From: Deinobacterium chartae
Lineage (GTDB): Bacteria > Deinococcota > Deinococci > Deinococcales > Deinococcaceae
Assembly (NCBI RefSeq): GCF_014202645.1
Contig: NZ_JACHHG010000004.1
Span: forward strand, 248,001 to 312,000
DNA: 64,000 bases
Reading direction: 5' to 3'
Part shown: positions 57,322 to 64,000 of the stretch, piece by piece
How positions within the stretch are numbered: the stretch's first letter is position 1
Layout of the letters: the number at the start of each line of letters is the position of its first letter
Program-made: the position numbers and the translations under genes
Notes under the pieces: model-generated
The model's input: only the letters and a program-made list of their open reading frames with translations
What the model was told of the DNA's origin: nothing
Database searches by the model: none

Positions 57322-58173
57322 ATGAGCTTGCAAAGGCCCGTTTACGTCGAATGCCCGCGTGATTCCTGGCAGGGGCTGCACCAGATGGTGCCCACCCCGG
57401 TCAAGGCCTCGTACCTGCGCGCACTCCTCGAGGCCGGATTCACCCATCTGGACCTGGGCTCCTTTGTCAGCCCCAAGCACGTCCCGCAGATGAGCGACAC
57501 CGAGGCGGTGCTGGCCGAGCTGCCCGAGCCCGAAGGCCGCGACTACCTGTGCATCATCGCCAACCCGCGCGGCCTCGAGCGCGCCGCCGACCAGCCCAAG
57601 GTCCGTTCGGTCGGCTACCCGCTGTCGATCTCGGACACCTTCCAGCGCCGCAACACCGGGCGAAGCCTCGAGGACTCCTGGGAGGTGCTGGCCGAACTGG
57701 CCGAAGGCGCGCGCGCGGCCGACAAGCGCCTGGTGGTGTACCTCTCGATGGGTTTTGGCAATCCCTACGGCGACCCCTGGAGCGAGGAGGTGGTCGTAGA
57801 CGCCCTGCTGCGCATCCGTGACCTGGGTATCCGCAGCGTGGCCCTGGCCGACACGGTCGGGCAGGCGGACGCGCAGACGGTGCGGCAGGTGTGCAGCGCC
57901 GTGGTGAGCCGCCTGGGCGCCGAGGACCTCGGCGTGCACCTGCACGCTCGCCCGGAGCGTGCGCGCGACCTGGTGGACGCGGCCCTGGCGAGCGGGATCC
58001 GCTGGTTCGAGGGCGCGCTGGGCGGGGTAGGCGGCTGCCCCTTCGCCGGAGACGAACTGGTCGGAAACCTGCCAACCGAACTCATCGCCGATCAGCTGGA
58101 CCTCGAGGTGGACCGCGTGCTGCTCGATACCCTGGCGGCGCGCGCCCTCGAGCTGCGGGTCCGGTACGCGTGA
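57322..58173 (+). CDS. hydroxymethylglutaryl-CoA lyase-like protein
   Basis: A 283-residue TIM-barrel lyase of the HMGL/DRE family. ECPRDSWQG replaces the usual ECPRDGLQ-type start, DLGSFVSPKHVPQMSD follows, DTVGQAD and HLHAR carry metal-binding residues, and the signature GGVGGCPFAG has the catalytic Cys. HMG-CoA lyase yields acetyl-CoA and acetoacetate in leucine breakdown. It is coupled to the UbiA gene (GTGA overlap), an unusual partner, and is a little shorter than typical MvaB proteins. Confidence 0.88.
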   Translation: MSLQRPVYVECPRDSWQGLHQMVPTPVKASYLRALLEAGFTHLDLGSFVSPKHVPQMSDTEAVLAELPEPEGRDYLCIIANPRGLERAADQPKVRSVGYPLSISDTFQRRNTGRSLEDSWEVLAELAEGARAADKRLVVYLSMGFGNPYGDPWSEEVVVDALLRIRDLGIRSVALADTVGQADAQTVRQVCSAVVSRLGAEDLGVHLHARPERARDLVDAALASGIRWFEGALGGVGGCPFAGDELVGNLPTELIADQLDLEVDRVLLDTLAARALELRVRYA

Positions 58174-59063
58174 CCCGCGTCGCACCTACCCCCCGCGCTC
58201 AGGGCGCACAGGGGCCGCTGCGGTTGCTGTGGATCTCGCGCCCGGCCTTGTGGATCAACACGGTGGGCGTCGCGGTGGTGGGCCTGTGGCTGACCGGACG
58301 GCTGTGGAGCTGGGACCCGGCTTTCCTGGTCACCCTGCTGTGGCTGACCCTGCCCTTTAACCTGCTGATCTACGGCCTCAACGACGTGTTCGACCAGGCC
58401 GAGGACGCCCGTAACCCCCGCAAGGGCGGCTTGCAGGGTGCGCGTATCCGGGCCGACGAAGTGCCCGGGATTTTGTGGGGCGTGGCCCTGCTGAACCTGC
58501 CGTTCGTGGCCTTCGCCGCGTGGCGCCTCGAGGCGGGAGCGCTGCTGTGGATGGCGCTCACGGCGGGACTGTTCGTGGCCTACTCCTGGCCGCCGCTGCG
58601 CTTCAAGGCCCGCCCGTTTTGGGATTCGCTCTCGAACGTGGCCTACGCCCTGCCGCTGGGCCTGATCCCGGCGCTGTTCGGGGAGACACCCAACGGGTGG
58701 GCCTTGGCCGGGTTGATGGCGTGGTCGGTCGCCAAGCACGCTTTCGACGCGGTGCAGGACATCTCGGCCGATCACCGCGCCGGAACCCGCACGATCGCGG
58801 TGGTGCTGGGACCGCGCGGAACGGCGCTGTGGTGCCTGGGATGGTTTGCTCTCGCCGCCGCGCTGTTCGCCCCGCTGAGCCCGCTGGTCTCGCTGGCCGT
58901 GCTGCTGGTCAGCGGGGGGCTGAGCCTGCGCCTGCTGCGCGCCCCCCTCGAGGCGCAGGCGGCGCGGCTGTACCCGGCCTCGATCCTGAGCCCCTGGCTG
59001 ATCGGCAGCGTGGCCGGGGTGCAGCTCGTGGCCCTGCTGGTGTCCGGGGGGCGGATCGGGTGA
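58170..59063 (+). CDS. UbiA-superfamily prenyltransferase (lycopene-elongase-like)
   Basis: A 297-residue, eight- to nine-helix membrane prenyltransferase. The first Asp-rich motif reads NDVFDQAEDARNPRKGG and the second DAVQDISADHRAGTRT. NPRKG after the first motif resembles C50-carotenoid lycopene elongases (CrtEb/LyeJ) more than quinone UbiA/MenA enzymes; this is from pattern memory. GTG 58170 overlaps the lyase stop, and its own stop overlaps the desaturase start, so all three are coupled. Confidence 0.85.
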   Translation: MTRVAPTPRAQGAQGPLRLLWISRPALWINTVGVAVVGLWLTGRLWSWDPAFLVTLLWLTLPFNLLIYGLNDVFDQAEDARNPRKGGLQGARIRADEVPGILWGVALLNLPFVAFAAWRLEAGALLWMALTAGLFVAYSWPPLRFKARPFWDSLSNVAYALPLGLIPALFGETPNGWALAGLMAWSVAKHAFDAVQDISADHRAGTRTIAVVLGPRGTALWCLGWFALAAALFAPLSPLVSLAVLLVSGGLSLRLLRAPLEAQAARLYPASILSPWLIGSVAGVQLVALLVSGGRIG

Positions 59064-60484
59064 GGACCGTGGTGATCGGCGGCGGCCTGGCCGGGCTGGC
59101 CTCCGCCGCCCTGGCTGCCCGGCGGGGCGAACGGGTGCTGCTGCTCGAACAGGACCGCCTGGGCGGCAAGAGCGCGCGCGTCCGGGTCTCGGGCCAGACC
59201 GTGGACACCGGTCCCTCGCTGGTCTCCTTTCCGCAGGTGTGGCGCGACCTCGAGGCGCGCCTGCTGGCGGACCTGCCTGTGGCCGAACGGGACGCGGCGC
59301 GGGTGGATTTTCTGCCGCTGCCCGGTCTGGGCGTGCACCACTACCAAGATCAGGCCCTCGAGCTGCCGCTTCCGCCCGGACATCCGCTGTACGCGGCGTG
59401 GCAGGGCTACCTCGAGCGTCAGCGCCCGCTCGCAGCGCCCATCGCCCGGCTGCTGGTCACGCCGCCCGGACTGCGCCCGGAGTTTCTGCGGGCCAGCGCA
59501 GCGCTGGCCGCCGAGTACGGCCTGCGCCTGCGCGCCGACCGCTACCTGGACGCGCTCGGGTTGCCCGAGCCGCTGCGGGCCGCCATCGGTGTGCACAGCT
59601 TCAACGGTGGACTGGGCCCCGAGCGCGCTTCGGCGCTGTACGCCTCGTTGCCCGGGGCGATGCTGGCCGCCCCGGGCGGAGTGGTGGCTCCGCGCGGAGG
59701 CGTTTACACCCTGACCCTGTTTCTCGAGGCGCAGGCTCGCCGCTTGGGGGCCGACCTGCGCGCGGGCTGGACCGTGCGCGCCATCGACCGTGCGCGCCGG
59801 GTGGTTCAGGCCCGCGCGCCGGGGGGGCGCCTCGAGGAGTTCGCGTACGACCGGGTGATCTCGGCGGTGGACGAGGGCCGCACCCGGGTGCTGCTGGGCG
59901 GCCCGGCGCAGCCGCCCGCCCGGCTCACCTGCTCGGGGGTTGCAATCTACGCGGCGCTGCGCGAACCGCTCGAAGCTCCGCTGCCGCGCGCCTCGGTGGT
60001 GTTGCCCGACGACCTGCGGGCGATGTCCGATGCCCTGGCGCGGCTCGAGGAGCCGCAGCAGACCATGGCGCTCGTCCACCACGACCCGCCCGGCGAGCTG
60101 TATCCGGACAACGACCGCACGGTCTTGTCGGTGCTGCTGACCGCGCCGGCCAATGGCCGCCGTTACGACCTCGAGTCGGGCTGGGTGCGCGCGCAGCTGC
60201 GGCGGATCAGCCGGGTGCTGGGTTTGAGAGCCCCGCTCGAGGAACTGCTGCGCGCCCCTGCGGTGCTGACCCCTGCCGATTACGCCGCAGGAGGAGCGTG
60301 GGGCGGAGCGATCTACGGCCGGGTCCGGCCGCTGTGGCAGGCCGGGCCGTTTCACCGTCCCGGCTACCTCGAGGGGGGCGTGTGGCAGGTGGGGACCAGC
60401 GTGCACCCCGGAGGCGGCATTCCCGGGGTGTTGGGCGGCGCACTCATCGCGGATGCGCTGATGTCCGGGCGCGGACGTCGCTAG
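59060..60484 (+). CDS. CrtI/CrtD-type carotenoid FAD desaturase or oxidoreductase
   Basis: A 474-residue FAD-dependent enzyme. N-terminal dinucleotide site [20 protein letters not shown], then RLGGKSARV and [13 protein letters not shown], and the C-terminal FAD motif [24 protein letters not shown] that typifies phytoene desaturase relatives. Deinoxanthin synthesis uses CrtI and a CrtD-type 3',4'-desaturase. Linkage to a lycopene-elongase-like gene favours the CrtD side. GTG 59060 overlaps the UbiA stop. Its stop shares CTAG with recO. Confidence 0.87.
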   Translation: MRTVVIGGGLAGLASAALAARRGERVLLLEQDRLGGKSARVRVSGQTVDTGPSLVSFPQVWRDLEARLLADLPVAERDAARVDFLPLPGLGVHHYQDQALELPLPPGHPLYAAWQGYLERQRPLAAPIARLLVTPPGLRPEFLRASAALAAEYGLRLRADRYLDALGLPEPLRAAIGVHSFNGGLGPERASALYASLPGAMLAAPGGVVAPRGGVYTLTLFLEAQARRLGADLRAGWTVRAIDRARRVVQARAPGGRLEEFAYDRVISAVDEGRTRVLLGGPAQPPARLTCSGVAIYAALREPLEAPLPRASVVLPDDLRAMSDALARLEEPQQTMALVHHDPPGELYPDNDRTVLSVLLTAPANGRRYDLESGWVRAQLRRISRVLGLRAPLEELLRAPAVLTPADYAAGGAWGGAIYGRVRPLWQAGPFHRPGYLEGGVWQVGTSVHPGGGIPGVLGGALIADALMSGRGRR

Positions 60485-61224
60485 CGCTGTGCCTGCAGGG
60501 CGCTGGCGTGCTCGTGCGGCAGCGAGCGCCACGAGCGCAGGTCCGCCACGTGCACCCGGGTGTAGCTCTCCAGCAGGCGCCACACTGCCGGCCGTTCGGA
60601 CGCCTCGAGCGGCGTTTCCATCTGTTGTCGCACGGTCTGACGGTAGACGCTGCCCAGAAACCGGGCGGCTGCGGGGGTCAGCGAGACGCCTTCGGCGCAT
60701 GCGGCGCAGCGCAGGCTGCCGCTGAGCGCGTCGAAGTAACGCACCTCCTCCGAGCCGCAGCTCGCGCAGGCGCGCACGCGCGGCGCGAATCCGGCCACTC
60801 CCAGCATCTTGAAGGCCATCACCAGCGCCACCCATTCGGGGTCGGCGTGGTGGCTGAGGCCGCGCAGAGCGCTGCCGAACAGCTCGAAGGCCTGCTGCGC
60901 GGCCTCGCCCTCCTGGAACATCACCTCGGCCAGCTCGGCCAGCAGGTGGGCGTAACCGTAGATCTGCGGGGCCGAGAGCCGGGGCAGAGCGCCCTCGAGG
61001 GTTACCTGGGTGGCGATCGAGAGGTCTGCGCCCGGCGGGGTGTAGGTTTGCAGGGCCAGGTGCTGGAACAGGTTGAGTTTCGAGGCGTCGATGCCCTTGG
61101 CGCCGCCGCGTGCAATGGCCTTGAGTTTGCCCTGCGGCGTCAGCAGGCTCAGGATCACGTCGCCCGCAGGCGTCACGAAACGTCTCAGGACGATGCCGCT
61201 GCGGTTGGCGTAACGTTGCTTCAC
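60481..61224 (-). CDS. recO: RecO recombination mediator
   Basis: 247 residues: an N-terminal OB fold (GIVLRRFVTPAGDVILSLLTPQGKLKAIARGG), a helical middle and a zinc finger of four Cys (CASC near 157, CAAC near 172). RecO loads RecA with RecR in the RecFOR pathway, the main one in Deinococcus, which lacks RecBC. GTG 61224 is set by TAAAAT 6 nt upstream. Convergent with the desaturase gene. Confidence 0.95.
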   Translation of the reverse strand: MKQRYANRSGIVLRRFVTPAGDVILSLLTPQGKLKAIARGGAKGIDASKLNLFQHLALQTYTPPGADLSIATQVTLEGALPRLSAPQIYGYAHLLAELAEVMFQEGEAAQQAFELFGSALRGLSHHADPEWVALVMAFKMLGVAGFAPRVRACASCGSEEVRYFDALSGSLRCAACAEGVSLTPAAARFLGSVYRQTVRQQMETPLEASERPAVWRLLESYTRVHVADLRSWRSLPHEHASALQAQR

Positions 61225-61230
61225 CTTATT

Positions 61231-61236
61231 ATTTTA
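61231..61236 (-). promoter_or_regulatory. leaderless-type -10 (TAAAAT) of recO
   Basis: TAAAAT ends 6 nt before GTG 61224 on the minus strand. Confidence 0.5.
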
Positions 61237-61337
61237 CCCGACGGGTGCAGAAAAAAGGGGTGCGGCCTCACCCGGTGCCGGGGGGCTTGGAAGGCGCACA
61301 ATGTGGGTCGGATTTCGCAGGATCCGCCGCAGCACGC

Positions 61338-61343
61338 TACAAT
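61338..61343 (+). promoter_or_regulatory. leaderless-type -10 (TACAAT) of the FBP-like gene
   Basis: TACAAT ends 7 nt before GTG 61351. Confidence 0.5.
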
Positions 61344-61350
61344 ACAGACA

Positions 61351-61743
61351 GTGAAAACCCACGATGAGAAGGACCTGCTGCTGGAATTGTTCCCCCGCAC
61401 GGCGCGGGAGCTGTACCCCGACGCCGACGGAGGACCGAGGCCGGGCGGTACGCTCGGCCTCTACCGTGTGGGCGACGAGGGAAAGATGGCGCTGGTGCAC
61501 GGCGAGCGACTGGTCGAACTCGAGCCGGTCGAAACCGCTCCGGGCGGACGCGGAGCGGTGATGTGTGAGCTGTGCAAGCGGACGCTCAGCCGGGGAGACG
61601 CCCTGTTTTACCGCGTGCGTGATCCCCGCCTGCCGCGCCGCTACCACTACGTGGCCCTGTGCCGCGCGGCCAGCTGCCAGAAGCGGGTGGGGCCAGAGGC
61701 GCTCAAGGCGCTTTCCGACCGTTTCTGGACCCTGCCGTCTTAA
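61351..61743 (+). CDS. FusB/FBP-like zinc-finger protein
   Basis: 130 residues. The C-terminal half has CELCKRTLSRGDALFYRVRD then CRAASCQKRV, four Cys spaced as in the treble-clef of the FBP C-terminal domain. The family includes FusB, which binds EF-G and frees it from fusidic-acid-stalled ribosomes, and chromosomal FBPs of unknown role. The N-terminus is short (LLLELFPRTARELYPDADGG) rather than the full helical domain. Antibiotic resistance cannot be claimed. Confidence 0.65.
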   Translation: MKTHDEKDLLLELFPRTARELYPDADGGPRPGGTLGLYRVGDEGKMALVHGERLVELEPVETAPGGRGAVMCELCKRTLSRGDALFYRVRDPRLPRRYHYVALCRAASCQKRVGPEALKALSDRFWTLPS

Positions 61744-61768
61744 GCTCACGGCCTAAGCACTCTCCCTC

Positions 61769-61794
61769 TACTCGCTGCCCTCGGGCGGCGAGTA
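61769..61794 (+). terminator. hairpin after the FBP-like gene
   Basis: TACTCGC-T-GCCC / GGGC-G-GCGAGTA with one T-G wobble and a 2-nt loop; no U-tract. Confidence 0.45.
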
Positions 61795-61833
61795 CACTGT
61801 AGCCGCATCGCACCCGGGGCAGCGCAGAATCGG

Positions 61834-61862
61834 TTGCCCGGACAGGTGAGATGTGAGACAAT
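61834..61862 (+). promoter_or_regulatory. gfh1 promoter
   Basis: TTGCCC (61834-61839), 17 nt, GACAAT (61857-61862), about 80 bp before the ATG, so this gene has a leader, unlike most neighbours. Confidence 0.55.
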
Positions 61863-61944
61863 GTCGCACAATCGCAGAGGAGAACCCCCGCAAGCTCGAG
61901 CCCCCAGGGATCGATGCCCGCGTGGTTCATGATGGGAGGACGCA

Positions 61945-62427
61945 ATGGCTCGTGAAATCAAACTCACCCAGGAAGGCTTCGACCGCCTTCGCCGTACCCT
62001 CGAGCAGGAACAGACCCGACTCATCGAGGCCACCCGCAACCTGCAACTGCAGATGGAAGCCAGCGACGACTACGAAGACAACGGCCTCGAGGAGGCCAAG
62101 CGCGAGAAGATGGCCATCGAAATGCGCATCGAAGAACTCGAGGACACCCTGGCGCGCGCAACCATCATCGCCGGTTCGGGCGACGCCGAAACGGCTGGCC
62201 TGGGTGCTTTGATCGTGCTGCACGATGAGAAGACCGGCAAGGAGATGAAGGTCCAGCTGGTCTCGGCCCCCGAGGCGAGCGTGCTGGGCGGCTCGCTGCC
62301 GCGCATCTCCGAGGACTCTCCGGTGGGCTTGCAGCTGATGGGCCGCAAGATCGGCGAGAGCTTTGTGGTCAACCTGGACGAGGGACGGCGGCAGCTGAAG
62401 TACCGCGTCGTGTCGATCGAGTACTGA
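61945..62427 (+). CDS. Gfh1, anti-Gre transcription factor
   Basis: 160 residues: an N-terminal coiled coil whose tip reads [14 protein letters not shown], and a C-terminal FKBP-like domain ([16 protein letters not shown]). GreA has GDLSENAEY at the tip; the acidic DDY(E/D)D-G-LE tip matches Thermus Gfh1, which inserts into the RNA polymerase secondary channel and inhibits catalysis instead of promoting cleavage. GGGAGGA precedes the ATG. It probably modulates pausing and stress transcription in Deinococcus. Confidence 0.85.
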   Translation: MAREIKLTQEGFDRLRRTLEQEQTRLIEATRNLQLQMEASDDYEDNGLEEAKREKMAIEMRIEELEDTLARATIIAGSGDAETAGLGALIVLHDEKTGKEMKVQLVSAPEASVLGGSLPRISEDSPVGLQLMGRKIGESFVVNLDEGRRQLKYRVVSIEY

Positions 62428-62452
62428 CGCGAACGCTCGGGTCCGCAACGAT

Positions 62453-62502
62453 CCAAGGCGGTGAGGCGACAGGGCGTACGCCCTGTCGCCTCACCGCCTT
62501 GG
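62453..62502. terminator. 50-bp perfect palindrome between gfh1 and copZ
   Basis: 25-bp arms with no spacer (centre TA at 62477-62478). GGTTTT follows on the plus side. Lies between convergent gfh1 and the copper-chaperone gene. Confidence 0.6.
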
Positions 62503-62554
62503 GTTTTCCGGGGGCCGCGCTGCCGCGGGTTGCTGGGCCGGGTGCGACGCGATC

Positions 62555-62761
62555 TCAGATCGCAGCGACTTCGGCGCCGTATCCTTCTTCCTGAACGGCC
62601 TCTACCAGTTGTGCCGGGTCGGGGCTGCCGTGAACGGTCGCCAGGCCGTCTTGCAGGTTGACTTCGGCCTTCTCCACGCCTGGGACGGCCTCGAGGGCGC
62701 GCTGGACGGCGGACTGGCAGTGGTTGCAGGTCATTCCGCTGATTCGCAGGGCTACGCTCAT
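62555..62761 (-). CDS. copZ: copper chaperone CopZ-like HMA protein
   Basis: 68 residues, a single heavy-metal-associated ferredoxin-like domain with GMTCNHCQSAV at residues 9-19 (CxxC copper site) and VEKAEVNLQDGLATV. It would carry Cu+ to a CopA exporter encoded outside the window. GAGGTGGAGC precedes the ATG. The promoter has a CsoR-type operator, supporting copper over other metals. Confidence 0.92.
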   Translation of the reverse strand: MSVALRISGMTCNHCQSAVQRALEAVPGVEKAEVNLQDGLATVHGSPDPAQLVEAVQEEGYGAEVAAI

Positions 62762-62774
62762 GCTCCACCTCTCT

Positions 62775-62804
62775 ATCCCCCCTGGGGGGATTTGCTTCAG
62801 TATA
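62775..62804 (-). promoter_or_regulatory. copZ promoter with CsoR-type operator
   Basis: TATACT -10 (62799-62804, minus strand) followed by palindrome ATCCCCCC-T-GGGGGGAT (62775-62791). G/C-tract dyads of this kind are the binding sites of CsoR copper repressors, and it lies over the transcription start. csoR is not in the window. Confidence 0.65.
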
Positions 62805-62864
62805 CTCCGCCCGGCGAACGTGGCAAAGCGAGAGGCCTCACCTCGCTCTCAGCGAGCCGGGTGT

Positions 62865-62870
62865 TACAGT
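62865..62870 (+). promoter_or_regulatory. leaderless-type -10 (TACAGT) of the OsmC gene
   Basis: TACAGT ends 6 nt before ATG 62877. Confidence 0.5.
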
Positions 62871-62876
62871 GCGCAC

Positions 62877-63296
62877 ATGGCGACCAAACGCATCGTGATG
62901 CATCACCTCGGCGGACAGCGTTACCTCGGCCACGGCGAAGCCGGCGGTTCCCTGGTGATCGACGCGGACCATCCTCCCATCGGCGTGCGTCCGATGGAAG
63001 CCCTGCTGGGAGCGCTGGCCACCTGCACGGCCTTCGATGTGGTGGAGATCATGAACAAGCGCAAGACCCCGCTCACCTCGTACCGCGTCGAGGTCGAGGG
63101 GGACCGGGCCGAAACCTACCCGCAGCGCTACACCCACATCCGCGTGAAGCACATCGCCAGCGGACCCGGCGTGACCGTCGAACAGCTCGAGAAGGCCGCG
63201 CAGCTCTCGCACGAGAAGTACTGCTCGGTAGCCGCCTCGCTGAACGCCGAGATCAGCCTCGAGGTCGAGCTGGAAGCGCAGCCCGCCCAGGTGTGA
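62877..63296 (+). CDS. OsmC/Ohr-family protein
   Basis: 139 residues of the OsmC fold. GVRPMEALLGALATCTAFDVVEIM contains the first redox Cys (LATC) in helix 2, and EKYCSVAASL the second, the thiol-peroxidase pair that reduces organic peroxides. The sequence is nearer the YhfA-like branch of OsmC than to Ohr. Start is ATG 62877. Followed by a hairpin and the MscS promoter. Confidence 0.9.
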   Translation: MATKRIVMHHLGGQRYLGHGEAGGSLVIDADHPPIGVRPMEALLGALATCTAFDVVEIMNKRKTPLTSYRVEVEGDRAETYPQRYTHIRVKHIASGPGVTVEQLEKAAQLSHEKYCSVAASLNAEISLEVELEAQPAQV

Positions 63297-63317
63297 CCCT
63301 TAGTCGCACTTAAGGGA

Positions 63318-63341
63318 CGGCCCCGCCCGCAGGCGGGGCCG
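63318..63341. terminator. hairpin between OsmC and MscS genes
   Basis: 10-bp arms CGGCCCCGCC/GGCGGGGCCG, loop CGCA, ending right before the MscS -10 box. Confidence 0.55.
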
Positions 63342-63342
63342 C

Positions 63343-63348
63343 TACACT
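63343..63348 (+). promoter_or_regulatory. leaderless-type -10 (TACACT) of the MscS gene
   Basis: TACACT ends 6 nt before GTG 63355. Confidence 0.5.
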
Positions 63349-63354
63349 GGGAGC

Positions 63355-64000
63355 GTGTCCCTGACCCCGCCCGGCCTCGCGGCTTTTGTGGACGTCGTGC
63401 GTTCCACCTGGAACGAGCTGCGCGTCGCCGTGGTGACCTGGGCGCCCGAAGTGCTGCTGTCGGTCCTGCTGGCACTGGTTTACCTCGCGCTGTTCGCCCT
63501 GCTGCGCCGCGTGGCTTTCGCGCTGGTCACCCGCTTCTCACAGGAGCTGCGGCACGTTCTCGAACCGAGCCTGCACGTGGGCCTGCGCCTGGGGTACTGG
63601 ATGCTGACGCTGGTGTCGGTCACCGCCCTGTTTCCTGCGCTGCAGGGCTATGGGCGACCGATCTTCCGGGTTTTCCTGATCCTGTGCCTGCTGTATGTCG
63701 TATGGTTCGCGCTGCGGCGGGTCCTCGAGGCCAGTTTCGGACGCTGGCACCTGGACGCCAGTCTGGTGCTGCTGGGAACCAATGTGGCGCGGGTGCTGGT
63801 GGTGGCCCTCGGACTGTATCTGGTGTTCCAGCAGTTCGGAATCGATCTGCTGCCGTTGCTGGGCGGTCTGGGCGTGGCCGGAATCGCGCTGGGCTTCGCT
63901 GCCCAGGATATCCTGGGCAACCTGATCGCAGGTGTCACCCTGCTGCTGGACCGGCCGTTTCGCATCGGCGACTGGATCCGGGTGGAGGCGTGGGAGGGAC
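63355..64000 (+). CDS. MscS-family mechanosensitive channel (3' end cut by window)
   Basis: The first 215 residues are visible: an amphipathic start, four hydrophobic segments (about 33-55, 83-102, 105-125 and 143-165), then the pore-lining helix GGLGVAGIALGFAAQDILGN and the family LIAGVTLLLDRPFRIGDWI that opens the cytoplasmic beta domain. It would open on membrane tension to release solutes under osmotic downshock. The cytoplasmic vestibule lies beyond the window. Confidence 0.93.
   Translation, partial: MSLTPPGLAAFVDVVRSTWNELRVAVVTWAPEVLLSVLLALVYLALFALLRRVAFALVTRFSQELRHVLEPSLHVGLRLGYWMLTLVSVTALFPALQGYGRPIFRVFLILCLLYVVWFALRRVLEASFGRWHLDASLVLLGTNVARVLVVALGLYLVFQQFGIDLLPLLGGLGVAGIALGFAAQDILGNLIAGVTLLLDRPFRIGDWIRVEAWEG

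Noticed and set aside
59239-61743. 834-codon open frame on the plus strand spanning the desaturase, recO and FBP-like genes
   Set aside because: Another frame of three well-supported genes; low-complexity Arg/Ala/Gly product. Only its last 130 codons, from GTG 61351, are real.
61834-61944. Structured leader or riboswitch before gfh1
   Set aside because: An 80-nt leader is likely, but no recognisable riboswitch core or terminator-antiterminator pair is seen.

Overview
The window reads as chromosome from a Deinococcus-group bacterium (Deinococcus or a close relative such as Deinobacterium). GC is high and CTCGAG is very abundant. Many promoters place a TANNNT -10 element only 5-8 nt before the start codon, the leaderless arrangement known in Deinococcus. 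The gene content also fits: Gfh1, a CrtI/CrtD-type carotenoid gene, an N-acylamino-acid racemase, Asp23/YloV and TAXI-TRAP. I see no rRNA, tRNA, CRISPR array, transposase, phage gene or attachment site.

Layout. 1-11.5 kb: cell-wall genes on the minus strand (asp23-yloV-murF-lipoprotein-mraY-murD, then ftsW, then murG running off the left edge). The block is broken between ftsW and murG by an MNIO-family (DUF692) enzyme, a cytochrome P450, a HAD phosphatase and an MliC-type lysozyme inhibitor. 11.6-19.8 kb: alanine dehydrogenase, TruB, an RsuA/RluB pseudouridine synthase, two GNATs, an alpha/beta hydrolase, a Bax-inhibitor-1 protein and an asparaginase. 19.8-27.9 kb: a Tat-exported PhoX phosphatase with a putative Pho box and a nearby tatA, a PanE-like reductase, a DUF421 protein with a zinc ribbon, a PfkB sugar-phosphate kinase, a ParA-RHH pair and an S41 peptidase. 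28-35 kb: a class A PBP with a long acidic tail, DinB, an M3 oligopeptidase and an orphan MalK/UgpC ATPase.

35-45.6 kb looks like an amino-acid uptake and conversion region: two paralogous solute-binding proteins with a permease, an N-succinyl/acylamino-acid racemase overlapping a GNAT acyltransferase, a TAXI-TRAP transporter and a GlnQ-type ATPase. A TetR-controlled hydrolase lies inside it. 45.7-57 kb: a PrcB-domain lipoprotein, a small exported protein, a VOC protein, recN, aconitase, a P1B-4 metal ATPase behind a palindromic operator, a GNAT, an NDUFA9-like reductase and a Crp/Fnr regulator. 57-64 kb: an HMG-CoA-lyase-like gene translationally coupled to a UbiA prenyltransferase and a CrtI/CrtD-like desaturase, recO, a FusB/FBP-like zinc protein, gfh1, a copper chaperone behind a CsoR-type operator, OsmC and a truncated MscS.

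Two window-wide signals stand out. More than twenty genes carry a leaderless-type -10 box. Many gene ends, above all convergent junctions, carry unusually long, perfect, mutually unrelated palindromes (up to 50 bp), several without a U-tract and one embedded inside a coding sequence.
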